Notes: generated by a model not told the origin, from the letters alone. 64,000 bases of DNA from an uncultured Oscillospiraceae bacterium (GCA_934591815.1 CAKTPV010000001.1:1-64000), one strand, 5' to 3'; positions 17,185 through 26,086 are shown, counted from the first letter of the stretch. Translations and numbers: made by a program.

Positions 17185-18361
17185 GGGCCATCACCTCACC
17201 GATAATATCCATGGCCTCGTCCAGCAGCGCCTCCGTATGGGTGGCCATGTAGCTGGTACGCAGCAGCGCCTCGCCCTCCGGCGTGGCCGGCGGCAGCGTG
17301 GGATTCACGTACACGCCCCGGTCGTAGATATCCGCCGCCACACGCAGGGTGCGGTACGTCTCGTAGGTGTAGATGGGGATGATGGGCGTAGGCGCCTCCA
17401 GCGCCGAGGGACGGATGGCCAGCCCCCGCGCCGTCATGCCCTTTCGGGCGTAGATGCTCAGTTGGCGCAGCCGTTCCGGCAGCTCCGGACGCCGCTCCAG
17501 CTCGTGCAGCGCCGCCAGTGCCGTGGCGCAGTTGGCCGGTGGGATGGACGCCGAGAAGATGAAGGGCCGGGAGGCGTGGCGCACATACTCCGCCACCTCC
17601 GCGGATGCAGCCATGTAGCCGCCCAGCGATGCCAGCGACTTGGAGAACGTACCCATGTACACGTCCACCTTGTCCTCCAGGCCGAAGTAGCTGGCCGTAC
17701 CGCGGCCGCCCTCGCCCAGCACGCCCAGACCGTGGGCGTCGTCCACCATCACCCGTGCGCCGTACTTCTCCGCCAGCGCGCAGATCTCCGGCAGCTTGGC
17801 GATGTCGCCCCCCATAGAGAATACGCCGTCTGTGACGATCAGCGCGCCCGCCGTCTCCGGCACACGCTGGAGGCACTTCTCCAGCTCCGCCATATCGCTG
17901 TGGCGATAGCGCAGCATCTTGCCGTAGGACATCTGGCACCCGGCGTAAATGCTGGCGTGGTTCTCCCGGTCGCAGATCACATAGTCGTGGCGTCCCACCA
18001 GCGCGGAGATAATGCCCACGTTGGACTGAAAGCCGGTGCCGAAGGTGACCACGCCGGGCTTACGCAGGAACTTGGCCAGCGCGTCCTCCAGCTCCAGATG
18101 CATCTCCAGCGTGCCGTTGAGGAACCGGGAGCCGGAGCAGCCGGTGCCGTACTGCTCCAGCGCCTTGATGCCCGCCTCCACCACCACCGGGTCGGTGGTC
18201 AGACCCAGATAGTTGTTGGAGCCCAGCATGATGCGGCGCTTGCCCTCCATCATCACCTCCACGTCCTGCCGGGACTGGAGCGCGTGGAAGTAGGGGTACA
18301 CCCCCTTCTCCTTCAGCTCACCGGCCAGCGAGGGCGCGTAACATTTCTCAAAAATATCCAT
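17177..18361 (-). CDS. alpha-oxoamine synthase (PLP; KBL/BioF/SPT family)
   Basis: 394 residues, fold-type I aminotransferase family. It has SNNYLGL (about 48-54), GTGCSGSRFLNG, the cofactor-binding DDAHGLGVLG (about 208-217) and the Schiff-base Lys in GTFSKSLASLGGY (about 238-243). The family condenses an acyl-CoA with an amino acid, as in glycine C-acetyltransferase, BioF and serine palmitoyltransferase. No threonine dehydrogenase or other bio genes are adjacent; an SDR with a membrane-type tail is. This favours lipid long-chain-base-like synthesis over biotin or threonine degradation, though annotation pipelines would call it BioF or KBL. A consensus promoter lies upstream. Confidence 0.85.
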   Translation of the reverse strand: MDIFEKCYAPSLAGELKEKGVYPYFHALQSRQDVEVMMEGKRRIMLGSNNYLGLTTDPVVVEAGIKALEQYGTGCSGSRFLNGTLEMHLELEDALAKFLRKPGVVTFGTGFQSNVGIISALVGRHDYVICDRENHASIYAGCQMSYGKMLRYRHSDMAELEKCLQRVPETAGALIVTDGVFSMGGDIAKLPEICALAEKYGARVMVDDAHGLGVLGEGGRGTASYFGLEDKVDVYMGTFSKSLASLGGYMAASAEVAEYVRHASRPFIFSASIPPANCATALAALHELERRPELPERLRQLSIYARKGMTARGLAIRPSALEAPTPIIPIYTYETYRTLRVAADIYDRGVYVNPTLPPATPEGEALLRTSYMATHTEALLDEAMDIIGEVMAHE

Positions 18362-18445
18362 AGACGATTTCCTTTCTCGTTCTAATATAGCATATTACAT
18401 ACAGAGTTTTTGTTTTTGCGTATGTCATATTTTCTTATGAAAAAT

Positions 18446-18474
18446 ATTATATAGAACGAAGAAGCAGTTGTCAA
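18446..18474 (-). promoter_or_regulatory. consensus promoter of the oxoamine synthase/SDR operon
   Basis: On the minus strand TTGACA (18474-18469), a 17-bp spacer and TATAAT (18451-18446) are a perfect sigma-A match. An AT-rich partial dyad (ATATTTTC/GAAAAATAT) overlaps the start region and could be an operator. Confidence 0.85.
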
Positions 18475-18481
18475 CGGACAT

Positions 18482-18571
18482 TCAGCGGCCAATGTACTCA
18501 ATTGCCTTCAGGATACCCCTGGACAGTGCGGCGGCGCCGCACATGGTGCAGATCACGGAAATTGCGGTCAT
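18482..18571 (-). CDS. 29-residue small protein of unknown function
   Basis: An ATG at 18571 with a very strong ribosome site (GAGGAGGGG) opens a 29-codon frame reading MTAISVICTMCGAAALSRG...EYIGR. It has a short hydrophobic stretch, two Cys and a charged end. It is too short for standard gene callers. It lies directly upstream of the oxoamine synthase promoter and is probably made from an upstream minus-strand transcript. I do not recognise a family. Confidence 0.5.
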   Translation of the reverse strand: MTAISVICTMCGAAALSRGILKAIEYIGR

Positions 18572-18743
18572 ATGACTCCCCTCCTCTGTTTGGCGTGCGC
18601 TCTCGTCAGGGGCGCACGGCTCTTTGCCGCGTTGTACCCAGCTTATCAGAGGATGTGTCCCGAAATCGGGACAACGACCGCAACGGACAAAAAAAGAGAG
18701 ACGCAAGGTTCCCTGCTGGTAAGACAGTAAAATCAAAATTCTT

Positions 18744-18775
18744 GGAACAGGCATGATTTCGGTCATGCCTGTTCC
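18744..18775 (-). terminator. terminator overlapping the recombinase stop codon
   Basis: A perfect 13-bp stem GGAACAGGCATGA/TCATGCCTGTTCC. The stop codon at 18763 lies inside it. Confidence 0.65.
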
Positions 18776-20418
18776 GCTTTTAGCAGCTCATCCACGGGAA
18801 TGTAGCCCACAAGGTCGTACTCGATATGTACCTTCTGTCTGCGCTTGCCGCTGGACTTGTCAGGTGCATCTACATAGACCGCCTTGACAAGCTCTCTGAG
18901 GGCATAGGGCGTCAGCTCTGTGAGGGTGCTGTTCCTCTTTACCCGCTGAACAAACTGCTCTATATTCTCTGCCTGTTGTTCCTGTTCATGGATTTGCTGT
19001 TGCAGACCCTTGACCTCGGCTTTGAGGTTTTTCTGTTCCTCGGTGTAGTTCCTACTCATCATGGCAAAGCGCTCATCGTCCAACCGACCTGCGACATTGT
19101 CCTCGTAAATGCGGATGAAAAGACGGTCAAGTTCTCCGATCCGCTTCTCAGCCTGTGCCAGCCGCTTCTGATACAGCCGCAGCGATTCCTCGCTCTGTAT
19201 ACGGAGCTTTTGCTCCATTTCAGAACGGAAATACGCCTCATAGCGAGTGACTACCGATATGACCTCCTGAATGTGCTTCCAGACGATTTGTTCCAGCACA
19301 ACGGCACGGATATAATGTCCGCTGCACTTGTCCTTGTTGGCACGATGGGTGGAGCAGATGAAGAAGTCCTGACGCTTTTCAAAATAGCTGGTGGTAGAGT
19401 AGTAGAGCTTCTGCTTGCAGTCGTTGCAGAACACCAGACCGGAGAACATATTGCTCTTTCCCGTTGCCGTTCTGCGGTGCCGCTGCTGCCTGATCTCCTG
19501 CACCTTATCAAAGACTTCCAGAGAGATGATTGCCGGGTGGGTGTTATAGAAAATCTTGCGATTCTCCATTGGATTTTCCCGCTGCTTCTTGTCCCAGATG
19601 GAGTTGGTGTAGGTCTTGAAATTGACCGTGCAGCCCGTGTACTCCATGTATTCGAGGATATAAGCAACGGTGCTTTCGTGCCAGCGGTACTCATTCTCCG
19701 GAGTCTGATGCGGTGTTTTTCTGCCCTCCCGCTGCTTGTAGGCGGTGGGGTTCAGCACCTTCTCCTTTTCCAACAGAGCGGCGATCTGGCTCGGTCCTTT
19801 TCCCTCCATACAGAGTGCGAAGATCCGCTTCACAATCTGCGCCGCTTCCTCGTCAATCACCCATTTCTTGGGATCGTCAGAGTCATGTTTGTAGCCGTAG
19901 GGAACGTTGGTGGTCAAGCGCTCTCCACGTTCACCCTTCGCCTTGTTGACGGCACGGATTTTGCGGCTGGTATCCTTGGAGTACCACTCATTGAACCAGT
20001 TCTTGATGCCTGCCATGTCGCTGTCGGTGCTGTTGGGGTCAATGGTGTCGAAGTGGTCGTTGATGGCAATATACCGCACGCCGTACTGAGGAAACGTGTA
20101 GTTGATATAAAGCCCTGTCAGCGAGGAATTACGACCGAGTCTTGAAAGGTCTTTCGTAATCACCACTTCCACATGACCGGCTTCAATTTCCGCAAGCATC
20201 TTCTGAAAGCCGGGGCGGTTGGAAAAATCCACGCCGCTGTACCCGTCATCAATAAAGAACGTCGGGTTCGGAAAGTGCTGAGATTTTGCATACTCCATTA
20301 ACATGATCTGCTGATGCTGGATGGAGTTCGACGGGTCATCCTTGCCGTCTTTTTCTTTGGTGTCCTCCACGGACAGTCTGCAATAAAGCGCTGTGATTTT
20401 GTCGGTTGCCCTTAACAT
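18763..20418 (-). CDS. large serine recombinase of an integrative element
   Basis: 551 residues from ATG 20418 (AAGGAGG upstream). An alternative in-frame start at 20499 adds 27 residues, has GGAGG and overlaps the upstream gene. The resolvase domain has the nucleophile Ser at about 16 (ALYCRLSVED), then SRLGRN. A recombinase domain follows, then a zinc ribbon (CNDCKQKL...CSTHRANKDKCSGH) and a coiled coil (about 440-510). This is the TnpX/TndX-type class that moves clostridial transposons and ICEs. It is one of few transfer functions left in the 18.7-23.3 kb element. No relaxase or type IV genes remain, so the element is probably a remnant. Confidence 0.9.
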   Translation of the reverse strand: MLRATDKITALYCRLSVEDTKEKDGKDDPSNSIQHQQIMLMEYAKSQHFPNPTFFIDDGYSGVDFSNRPGFQKMLAEIEAGHVEVVITKDLSRLGRNSSLTGLYINYTFPQYGVRYIAINDHFDTIDPNSTDSDMAGIKNWFNEWYSKDTSRKIRAVNKAKGERGERLTTNVPYGYKHDSDDPKKWVIDEEAAQIVKRIFALCMEGKGPSQIAALLEKEKVLNPTAYKQREGRKTPHQTPENEYRWHESTVAYILEYMEYTGCTVNFKTYTNSIWDKKQRENPMENRKIFYNTHPAIISLEVFDKVQEIRQQRHRRTATGKSNMFSGLVFCNDCKQKLYYSTTSYFEKRQDFFICSTHRANKDKCSGHYIRAVVLEQIVWKHIQEVISVVTRYEAYFRSEMEQKLRIQSEESLRLYQKRLAQAEKRIGELDRLFIRIYEDNVAGRLDDERFAMMSRNYTEEQKNLKAEVKGLQQQIHEQEQQAENIEQFVQRVKRNSTLTELTPYALRELVKAVYVDAPDKSSGKRRQKVHIEYDLVGYIPVDELLKAEQA

Positions 20419-20491
20419 ATTGTTGTCCTCCTTCGGTGGGGCAACTGTCTGAACAGGATTGGATTTTTGGTTTATATCAAGAGAAACGTCG

Positions 20492-20887
20492 TTACTCATC
20501 GGCGTCCTCCGTGATACTACTTTTATCATCGGCAGCGTTCTGCTCCATAATGCGTCTGAGCTTCTTGTCGAGGGTTTCCGTTCCCTCGTAGCTGCCGGTT
20601 ACGGTGTATTCCGTGCCGCCGTGTTCCTCCACGATTTTGACGTCGGGCAGCCAAAAGGCGGACGGATTTTTCACCACGATGTTGCCCTTTTCATCGAAAG
20701 AAAACTCCCTCTTGGGGGCATCGTCGGGGCGCGGCTTGACCTTGGCATACGGGTCAGGATTGGAGAAATAAAACGAGCGGATTTCACCGTCCTCCTCGCC
20801 GTTATCAAAATCATTATCGGCGAAAATCTCATCCAGTTCCTCGTCGGTCAGTTCGATGATCTCATTGTCTTTTTCTTTCGGATTCAC
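20492..20887 (-). CDS. hypothetical acidic protein co-transcribed with the serine recombinase
   Basis: 131 residues, acidic at the N-terminus (IELTDEELDEIFADNDFDNGEEDGE). A middle part has a repeated pattern of a short basic stretch plus FSFDEKGNIVVKNP. It precedes the recombinase with a stop/start overlap (TAA at 20492, possible recombinase start at 20499). No conserved enzyme motif is visible. Position suggests a regulator or directionality partner of the recombinase, but this is a guess. Confidence 0.65.
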   Translation of the reverse strand: MNPKEKDNEIIELTDEELDEIFADNDFDNGEEDGEIRSFYFSNPDPYAKVKPRPDDAPKREFSFDEKGNIVVKNPSAFWLPDVKIVEEHGGTEYTVTGSYEGTETLDKKLRRIMEQNAADDKSSITEDADE

Positions 20888-21093
20888 TTCGTCAAGCCTC
20901 CTTCGCTTCGATTCATTTCATTCAAAATTATAGTCGGAGTAGCAAAACAGCCGACCGCCGTCAATGGTCAAGATGAACGGCTTCGCCGCCATTGACTTCC
21001 GTCCGTCTGTTTCGCTTTTTGGCAGACAAGGCGGCGGTTGCCGCCGATTTCCATTTGGGAAATGGCGCTTGCTAACATGGGAAACGGAGAATA

Positions 21094-21345
21094 GCAAGCA
21101 CAGCAAGTGTATGTACACTTGCGAAATCCGGCGTGGTACGACCGGGATTTCCTTGCAGAATAGCAAGCAAATCCGGTGAGTACCCACACCGGAGCTTGCC
21201 ATTCTGGCAAGCAATGCACGGCGGTACCCACTTCTCATTACCTGCCAACTGCGAAACGCACTTGGCAAGCAATGCGCGTGTTTATACACCCGTGCAATCT
21301 TGTTGGGGAAATACCCCAAACCCCTGAACGATTTCGGAGAAATCG
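21094..21345. repeat. array of GCAAGC units and hairpins in the decayed integrative element
   Basis: GCAAGC recurs at 21094, 21163, 21207 and 21265. Hairpins follow or lie between them: GCAAGTGTA/TACACTTGC (21103-21122), AAATCC...GGATTT (21125-21150), TCCGGTG/CACCGGA (21172-21193), GCTTGCC/GGCAAGC (21194-21212) and an imperfect TGCGCGTGT/ACACCCGTGCA (21272-21296). TTGGGG/CCCCAA (21303-21319) and CGATTTC/GAAATCG (21329-21345) follow. The location beside a MobC-like gene suggests an origin of transfer or a structured RNA. No coding frame is convincing in 20888-21392. Confidence 0.6.
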
Positions 21346-21392
21346 GCTACGCTCCTGCGGAGCTGCACATCAATCTATCTTCGGAAAGTAAG

Positions 21393-21587
21393 TCAGGGAT
21401 TTTTGGTTTCACGGCGTTCAGGCAAATTCGGTTTTTCCTCATATCCGTCGATTGCCACTTGGCGAAGGTAAGCGCTCATATTCTCTATCCCAAGCTGTGC
21501 CATCCTTGCCTTTATCAAGCCGAGTTCTCTTTCATCTACGAAAAATTTGACCTGTATCGGTCGCTTGCGATTCCTGTTGTCTGGCAT
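21393..21587 (-). CDS. MobC-like relaxosome protein, short and probably truncated
   Basis: 64 residues (MPDNRNRKRPIQVKFFVDER, then IENMSAYLRQVAIDGY). This is the start of MobC/ribbon-helix-helix relaxosome proteins of clostridial elements, which are usually about 110-130 residues. Here the frame ends shortly after the conserved IDGY stretch, and no relaxase follows. I read it as truncated by the deletion that removed the mobilisation genes. It begins at the stop of the PPase-like gene. Confidence 0.65.
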   Translation of the reverse strand: MPDNRNRKRPIQVKFFVDERELGLIKARMAQLGIENMSAYLRQVAIDGYEEKPNLPERRETKNP

Positions 21588-21943
21588 TATTCGACCTCTC
21601 TGCGTATCAGTATTCCTTTCATAAGCTCCGAATCATTATGGAAATCGCAGACGGTTTTCATTTCATCTTCCGTACAGCCGATCAGCAGCTTGATCTCGGA
21701 ATCCCTTTTTAGCAGATCAACAGTGCAAATGATAGCATTGACATTGACAGAAGATAGAGAGCCTTTCCAAACGTCTATGCCATCGCCATCCATAGATGTG
21801 GTATTTTCAATATAGCCGTAATCCACGTCATACCGGATATGCGGAAACCGGGGATGCGTGCTGCCTTTCGGCCTGTCAATTACAATTTTCCCAGAAGATA
21901 CAAGCGTATCGATCGCACTCCAAAAATCATGATCGTATTTCAT
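21587..21943 (-). CDS. inorganic pyrophosphatase-like protein
   Basis: 118 residues. The segment DYGYIENTTSMDGDGIDVWKG matches the metal/pyrophosphate site of family I inorganic pyrophosphatases (DGDxxDV). The protein is shorter than a typical about 175-residue PPase and lacks some of its core strands. It may act on pyrophosphate or a related phosphoanhydride. It precedes the MobC remnant and follows the Nudix gene with a 15-bp gap, forming a cargo group with it. Confidence 0.7.
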   Translation of the reverse strand: MKYDHDFWSAIDTLVSSGKIVIDRPKGSTHPRFPHIRYDVDYGYIENTTSMDGDGIDVWKGSLSSVNVNAIICTVDLLKRDSEIKLLIGCTEDEMKTVCDFHNDSELMKGILIRREVE

Positions 21944-21958
21944 ATCCTCACCGTTTTG

Positions 21959-22408
21959 CTATTTCAAGACATACTTCCATGCACTGCTTTCTTGATAGTA
22001 GAAAAACTCGCTCAGATTTTCTTCTTTGAAAACCCGGAGCATATCACGCATATCCAAAGACAACTTGAGATTAGGCAGATTGGCAATATCTTCCCACCAA
22101 ACCCGACCTTCGGAGCTGGAATGTAATTCGCCATCAAAACAAGTTGTCTTATAAAGCAGCACAACAAACCTGCACTGATTTTCACACCAGTCTTTGATAC
22201 CGCAGAGCTGGGGAGAACGGATATGCAGTCCAGTTTCCTCCTGCACCTCACGAATCACGGCATCCGTAAAGGATTCTCCCGGCTCTATATGACCTCCGGG
22301 GAAGGTGATGCCCGGCCAGTCCCGCTTTTTCCGGTCGATCACGACAACTCGGCTGCCATCACAGATCATGCACATATTTGTAAATTCAACCGTTTCGGTT
22401 CTTGCCAT
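21959..22408 (-). CDS. Nudix hydrolase (8-oxo-dGTPase/MutT-like)
   Basis: 149 residues. The Nudix box is complete: GGHIEPGE, then REVQEETGL (about 38-60), with all the Glu residues that bind metal. The start shares one base with the stop of the DinB-like gene upstream. It would cleave nucleoside diphosphate-X compounds; the substrate is unknown. With the PPase-like neighbour it could remove damaged nucleotides and the pyrophosphate produced. Confidence 0.88.
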   Translation of the reverse strand: MARTETVEFTNMCMICDGSRVVVIDRKKRDWPGITFPGGHIEPGESFTDAVIREVQEETGLHIRSPQLCGIKDWCENQCRFVVLLYKTTCFDGELHSSSEGRVWWEDIANLPNLKLSLDMRDMLRVFKEENLSEFFYYQESSAWKYVLK

Positions 22409-23130
22409 TATGTTAAAACTCCTTCATCAAAAAAGTAAAACGGATTTACAATGCTCTCCACACCAAAAACTTTTGTAGCCATTCGATACATTGCCTTGGC
22501 GTGAATGCGGTCATGCCAAATAAATCGACGAAGCACCTTACGGAGAGACCAATCTTCTCCATAGCTACCTGCGACGACTACATTTTCAAGAAAATCTCCC
22601 GTTGCTTCCAGCGCCTCAAATCCGCGTTTGCGGCACGCATAGATGCTTCCGTCATTGTCGGCATCAACATGAATCTCCGAAAAATAGTATTCGTTTACAT
22701 TTTTCGTATGTGCATACATTTCATCAGCTGAGCGCGGAACTTTGCCGTAAAAGGTCTTGCGTTCGGGAGCAGCCGTTGCATTCTTATCGGGAACAGAATC
22801 ATACAAGGCAAGAAAATCCTGCGCTGATTTCAGCGCAAGTGCCTTTAACTTTTTATATTCTTCTGCTGTCAGCGGTGCTTTTTCACTTTCAAAAAGCACA
22901 TCAGAGTCCGCGTCGCAGATCGCAAGCTCGGAAACCTTTTCTCCGATGATGGTGATATCCATGCTTGTTACTGCTTTTTTGCCGCACCATTTGAGATAAG
23001 AGCATATTTCTGCTTGCATTTTCCGGACAGCGGCTTCCAATGTTTCTCCGCGGGTGTATGCACCTACAAAATCCACCGCATAAAGCAAGGTGTCTCTGCC
23101 GTTATGCTCCCATACACAGTTGATCGTCAT
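22408..23130 (-). CDS. HicB-like N-domain fused to DinB-like helical domain
   Basis: 240 residues from ATG 23130 with GGAGAG upstream. Residues about 1-75 resemble a HicB-type fold (TRGETLEAAVRKMQAEICSYLKWCG). The C-terminal about 110 residues carry a DinB-like pattern of scattered His (WHDRIHAKAMYRM and IHVDADNDG). DinB-family proteins bind metal and often act as thiol or nucleophile transferases. The fusion and role here are unclear. It heads the minus-strand trio with the Nudix and PPase-like genes. Confidence 0.6.
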   Translation of the reverse strand: MTINCVWEHNGRDTLLYAVDFVGAYTRGETLEAAVRKMQAEICSYLKWCGKKAVTSMDITIIGEKVSELAICDADSDVLFESEKAPLTAEEYKKLKALALKSAQDFLALYDSVPDKNATAAPERKTFYGKVPRSADEMYAHTKNVNEYYFSEIHVDADNDGSIYACRKRGFEALEATGDFLENVVVAGSYGEDWSLRKVLRRFIWHDRIHAKAMYRMATKVFGVESIVNPFYFFDEGVLT

Positions 23131-23154
23131 ATGGTATCTCTCCAATCGTCTGCT

Positions 23155-23289
23155 TCATGATAATAATTGAGCCTGATCTAAAGGCTGATATTCCGTGACC
23201 ACTTCGAGATGCGCCTTTGAATCGCCATTCAAAACGATGACGGCATACGTCAGCAGGTCATTGTAGATCAGATCGTCAAACGTGCCCAC
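23155..23289 (-). pseudogene. C-terminal remnant of an element-encoded protein
   Basis: An open minus-strand frame of about 45 codons (VGTFDDLIYNDLLTYAVIVL, ending DQAQLLS) ends at 23155, just upstream of the DinB-like gene. It has no ribosome site or clear start. It looks like the tail of a longer protein cut by the element's right-hand decay. No family identified. The region 23290-23630 holds nothing further that I can support. Confidence 0.3.
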
Positions 23290-23631
23290 TCGTTCGTGTG
23301 TACACACAGTATAACACAGCAATCATTCTATTTTCAATAGGCGCGACGGAAGTTATCGCCATTTAGCAATATTATTTTGTGCTAAAATCTGATTTTTCGA
23401 TTCTTACAGTGTCAATCATACTCTGCATCGAAATACCTATCTATCGACTTTACGGTTTTGAGGGGTATTTTGCTTGACCGCAAATATACGCACTCCCCAG
23501 CGAACGGTATCCGCTATGCAGCGATTCGCTGTTTCACAAAAGAACCGCACAGAGGCGATAACTGTTTCACCCTTTTTACTATCCTTGCTTTACAGGGCAG
23601 AAAGTCGGTGATTTTCAACCCTTAGCTGTAC

Positions 23632-23674
23632 AAAAACAGGCAGCACCCAACCGAAGTTGAGTGCCGCCTGTTTT
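23632..23674 (-). terminator. terminator of the ribosomal protein operon
   Basis: AACAGGCGGCAC-CAAC pairs with GTTG-GTGCTGCCTGTT, followed by T5 on the minus strand, about 105 bp after rplL. Confidence 0.75.
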
Positions 23675-23779
23675 GTTGTCCAATCCTGCTTGGCAGATGC
23701 CGATTTTGTAGTTTTCTCAGATTACTGTCTTATCGGCACACGGCTAAAGCGTCTCTCTTTTTTTCACTGTGTAAGAAAC

Positions 23780-24151
23780 TTACTTCAGCTCGACCTTGCC
23801 GCCGACCTCTTCGACCTGCTTCTTCATGGCCTCGGCGTCGTCCTTGGACAGAGCCTCCTTCAGGGTGTGGGGAGCGCCCTCGACAGCAGCCTTGGCCTCA
23901 GCCAGACCCAGACCGCAGATCTCGCGGACGACCTTGATGACCTTGATCTTCTGAGCAGCGTCAAAGCCGGTCAGGACCACGTCAAACTCGGTCTTCTCCT
24001 CAGCAGCGGGAGCAGCAGCGCCGGCAGCGGGAGCAGCCATGGCAGCGGCGGAAACGCCGAACTCCTCCTCCAGAGCGTGTACCAGCTCGGACAGCTCCAG
24101 AACGGTCAAACCCTTGATCTCTTCGATCATAGCAGTAATCTTCTCAGACAT
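23780..24151 (-). CDS. rplL: 50S ribosomal protein L7/L12
   Basis: 123 residues. The N-terminal dimerisation helices ([19 protein letters not shown]), an Ala/Pro-rich hinge ([14 protein letters not shown]) and the conserved C-domain ending [14 protein letters not shown] are all present. It forms the L12 stalk that recruits translational GTPases. It is the last gene of the block, after rplJ. Confidence 0.98.
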   Translation of the reverse strand: MSEKITAMIEEIKGLTVLELSELVHALEEEFGVSAAAMAAPAAGAAAPAAEEKTEFDVVLTGFDAAQKIKVIKVVREICGLGLAEAKAAVEGAPHTLKEALSKDDAEAMKKQVEEVGGKVELK

Positions 24152-24226
24152 TGTGATAGCCTCCTGTTTGTGAGATTTTTGTAAAGTGTGTGCGGGCCTG
24201 CCGCCCGCGGGGGACAGGGAGCCGAT

Positions 24227-24736
24227 TTACTCGGCAGCAGCGCCGTTCTTCTCGGCGATCTGCTTCAGCACGCAAGCCAGGCCGGAAATGGGAGCCAGCA
24301 TGGTACCCAGAACCTGTGCCTGCAGCACGGGCAGCGTGGGGATGGAAGCCAGAGCATTGACAGTCTCCATGGAGACGACCTTGCCGTCCATGAAGCCGCC
24401 CTTGATCTCGAACTTATCCTTCAGCTTCTTGGCGTAATCCGCGATCACGCGTGCGGGGGCGACGGGATCATCAGCACAGATAGCCAGAGAAGTGGTACCG
24501 TTGAGCTGCTCATCCAGTTCGTTCATACCGCAGTTGTTGAAAGCGAAACGCAGCAGGGTGTTCTTGATGACAGCGTATTCCACGTTGTTGTTGCGGCACT
24601 CAGCGCGCAGAGCGGTATCCTCTGCCACGGTGATGCCCTTGTAATCAACGATGACGCCAGCGGCTGCGTTCTGCAGCTTTTCGGTCAGCGCCGCCACGAT
24701 CGCCTGCTTTTCAGACAGAACCTTTGCGTTGGGCAT
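24227..24736 (-). CDS. rplJ: 50S ribosomal protein L10
   Basis: 169 residues, normal for L10. It starts MPNAKVLSEKQAIVAALTEK and contains YKGITVAEDTALRAECR. It anchors L12 dimers to the ribosome. A typical L10 leader lies in the 219 bp between rplA and this gene, so L10-L12 synthesis is probably autoregulated. Confidence 0.98.
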   Translation of the reverse strand: MPNAKVLSEKQAIVAALTEKLQNAAAGVIVDYKGITVAEDTALRAECRNNNVEYAVIKNTLLRFAFNNCGMNELDEQLNGTTSLAICADDPVAPARVIADYAKKLKDKFEIKGGFMDGKVVSMETVNALASIPTLPVLQAQVLGTMLAPISGLACVLKQIAEKNGAAAE

Positions 24737-24761
24737 TCTTTGTTTTCACCTCCGTCAGAAT

Positions 24762-24886
24762 TGTCGGTGCGTTCGACAAAAAAGGAAACCGTCCCCATGC
24801 CAAAGGACATGAGGACGGTAAAAGCAATCATAACGATGTGCCATCCTCGGCAGGATTTACGGCTTACACCACCTGCTGTCTTTGGA
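24762..24886 (-). promoter_or_regulatory. ribosomal protein L10 leader
   Basis: The minus-strand leader between rplA and rplJ contains the characteristic TGCCGAGG element and a following hairpin (ACCGTCCTCAT/ATGGGGACGGT) with T-rich sequence. L10(L12)4 binding to this leader represses rplJ-rplL in Firmicutes. Confidence 0.85.
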
Positions 24887-24954
24887 ACGCAACCAATATT
24901 ATATCCAAGGCTTCACAGCTTGTCAAGCCTAAGATAACGGTTTTTTCAGCTTTT

Positions 24955-25647
24955 TTACAGCTGCTTGTTGGCGTTCATCTTCACGCCGGGGCCCATGGTG
25001 GAAGCAGCCACGCAGGACTTGATATACTGACCCTTGGCAGCGGCGGGCTTGGCCTTGATGATGGCGCCGATGAGAGCGGAATAGTTCTCAAACAGCTTGT
25101 CAGCACCGAAGGAAACCTTGCCGATGGGGCAGTGGATGATGTTGGTCTTGTCCAGACGGTACTCGACCTTACCGGCCTTCGCCTCCTGCACGGCCTTGGC
25201 GGCGTCGGGGGTCACGGTGCCGGACTTGGGGGAGGGCATCAGACCCTTGGGGCCCAGCACCTTACCCAGACGGCCGACGACACCCATCATGTCGGGGGTG
25301 GCGACGACGACGTCGAAGTCAAACCAATTCTCCTTCTGGATCTTCTCGACCAGATCCATCTCGCCCACATAGTCGGCGCCGGCAGCCTTGGCAGCCTCAG
25401 CCTTGTCGCCCTTGGCGAACACCAGCACGCGGACGGACTTACCGGTACCGTTGGGCAGCACGATGGCGCCGCGGACCTGCTGGTCGGCGTGACGGGAGTC
25501 AACACCCAGCTTGACGTGGAGCTCGACGGTCTCATCGAACTTAGCGCTGGCAGTCTTGCAGATCAGCTCCAGACCCTCCTTGGGATCATACAGCGTGCCC
25601 TTATCGATCTGCTTGGCGCTTTCCTGATACTTCTTACCTCTAAACAT
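24955..25647 (-). CDS. rplA: 50S ribosomal protein L1
   Basis: 230 residues from ATG 25647 (AAGGAGG upstream). It starts [20 protein letters not shown] and has PNGTGK and the L1 signature [17 protein letters not shown]. It binds 23S rRNA at the E-site stalk. It follows rplK closely. Confidence 0.97.
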   Translation of the reverse strand: MFRGKKYQESAKQIDKGTLYDPKEGLELICKTASAKFDETVELHVKLGVDSRHADQQVRGAIVLPNGTGKSVRVLVFAKGDKAEAAKAAGADYVGEMDLVEKIQKENWFDFDVVVATPDMMGVVGRLGKVLGPKGLMPSPKSGTVTPDAAKAVQEAKAGKVEYRLDKTNIIHCPIGKVSFGADKLFENYSALIGAIIKAKPAAAKGQYIKSCVAASTMGPGVKMNANKQL

Positions 25648-25660
25648 CGTTACACCCTCC

Positions 25661-26086
25661 TTACTCGCCGACGACAACGCCCATGGAACGGGCGGTACCG
25701 GCGATCATGCTCATGGCTGCCTCAAGAGACGCGGCGTTCAGGTCGCGCATCTTCAGCTCAGCGATCTTCTGGATGGAGGCCTTGGAGATGGTAGCGACCT
25801 TTTCCTTGTTGGGAACGCCGGAACCGGACTCAATGTTGCACTCCTTCTTGATCAGAACGGCAGCGGGAGGGGTCTTGGTGATGAAGCTGAAAGAGCGGTC
25901 GGCATAGACGGTGATGACCACGGGGATGATCAGGCCCATGTCGTTCTTGGTGCGCTCGTTAAACTCCTTGGTAAACGCGGCAATGTTGATGCCGTGCTGG
26001 CCCAGAGCGGGGCCAACGGGGGGTGCGGGAGTTGCTTTGCCCGCGGGGATCTGCAGTTTGACGTATCCAACTACTTTCTGTGCCAT
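25661..26086 (-). CDS. rplK: 50S ribosomal protein L11
   Basis: 141 residues. It starts [20 protein letters not shown], has [14 protein letters not shown] and ends [16 protein letters not shown]. It binds the GTPase-associated 23S region. It precedes rplA in the usual order. Confidence 0.98.
   Translation of the reverse strand: MAQKVVGYVKLQIPAGKATPAPPVGPALGQHGINIAAFTKEFNERTKNDMGLIIPVVITVYADRSFSFITKTPPAAVLIKKECNIESGSGVPNKEKVATISKASIQKIAELKMRDLNAASLEAAMSMIAGTARSMGVVVGE

Noticed and set aside
21094..21345. GCAAGC repeats as a CRISPR array
   Set aside because: Units are six bases, unevenly spaced, with hairpins rather than unique spacers, and there are no cas genes in the window.
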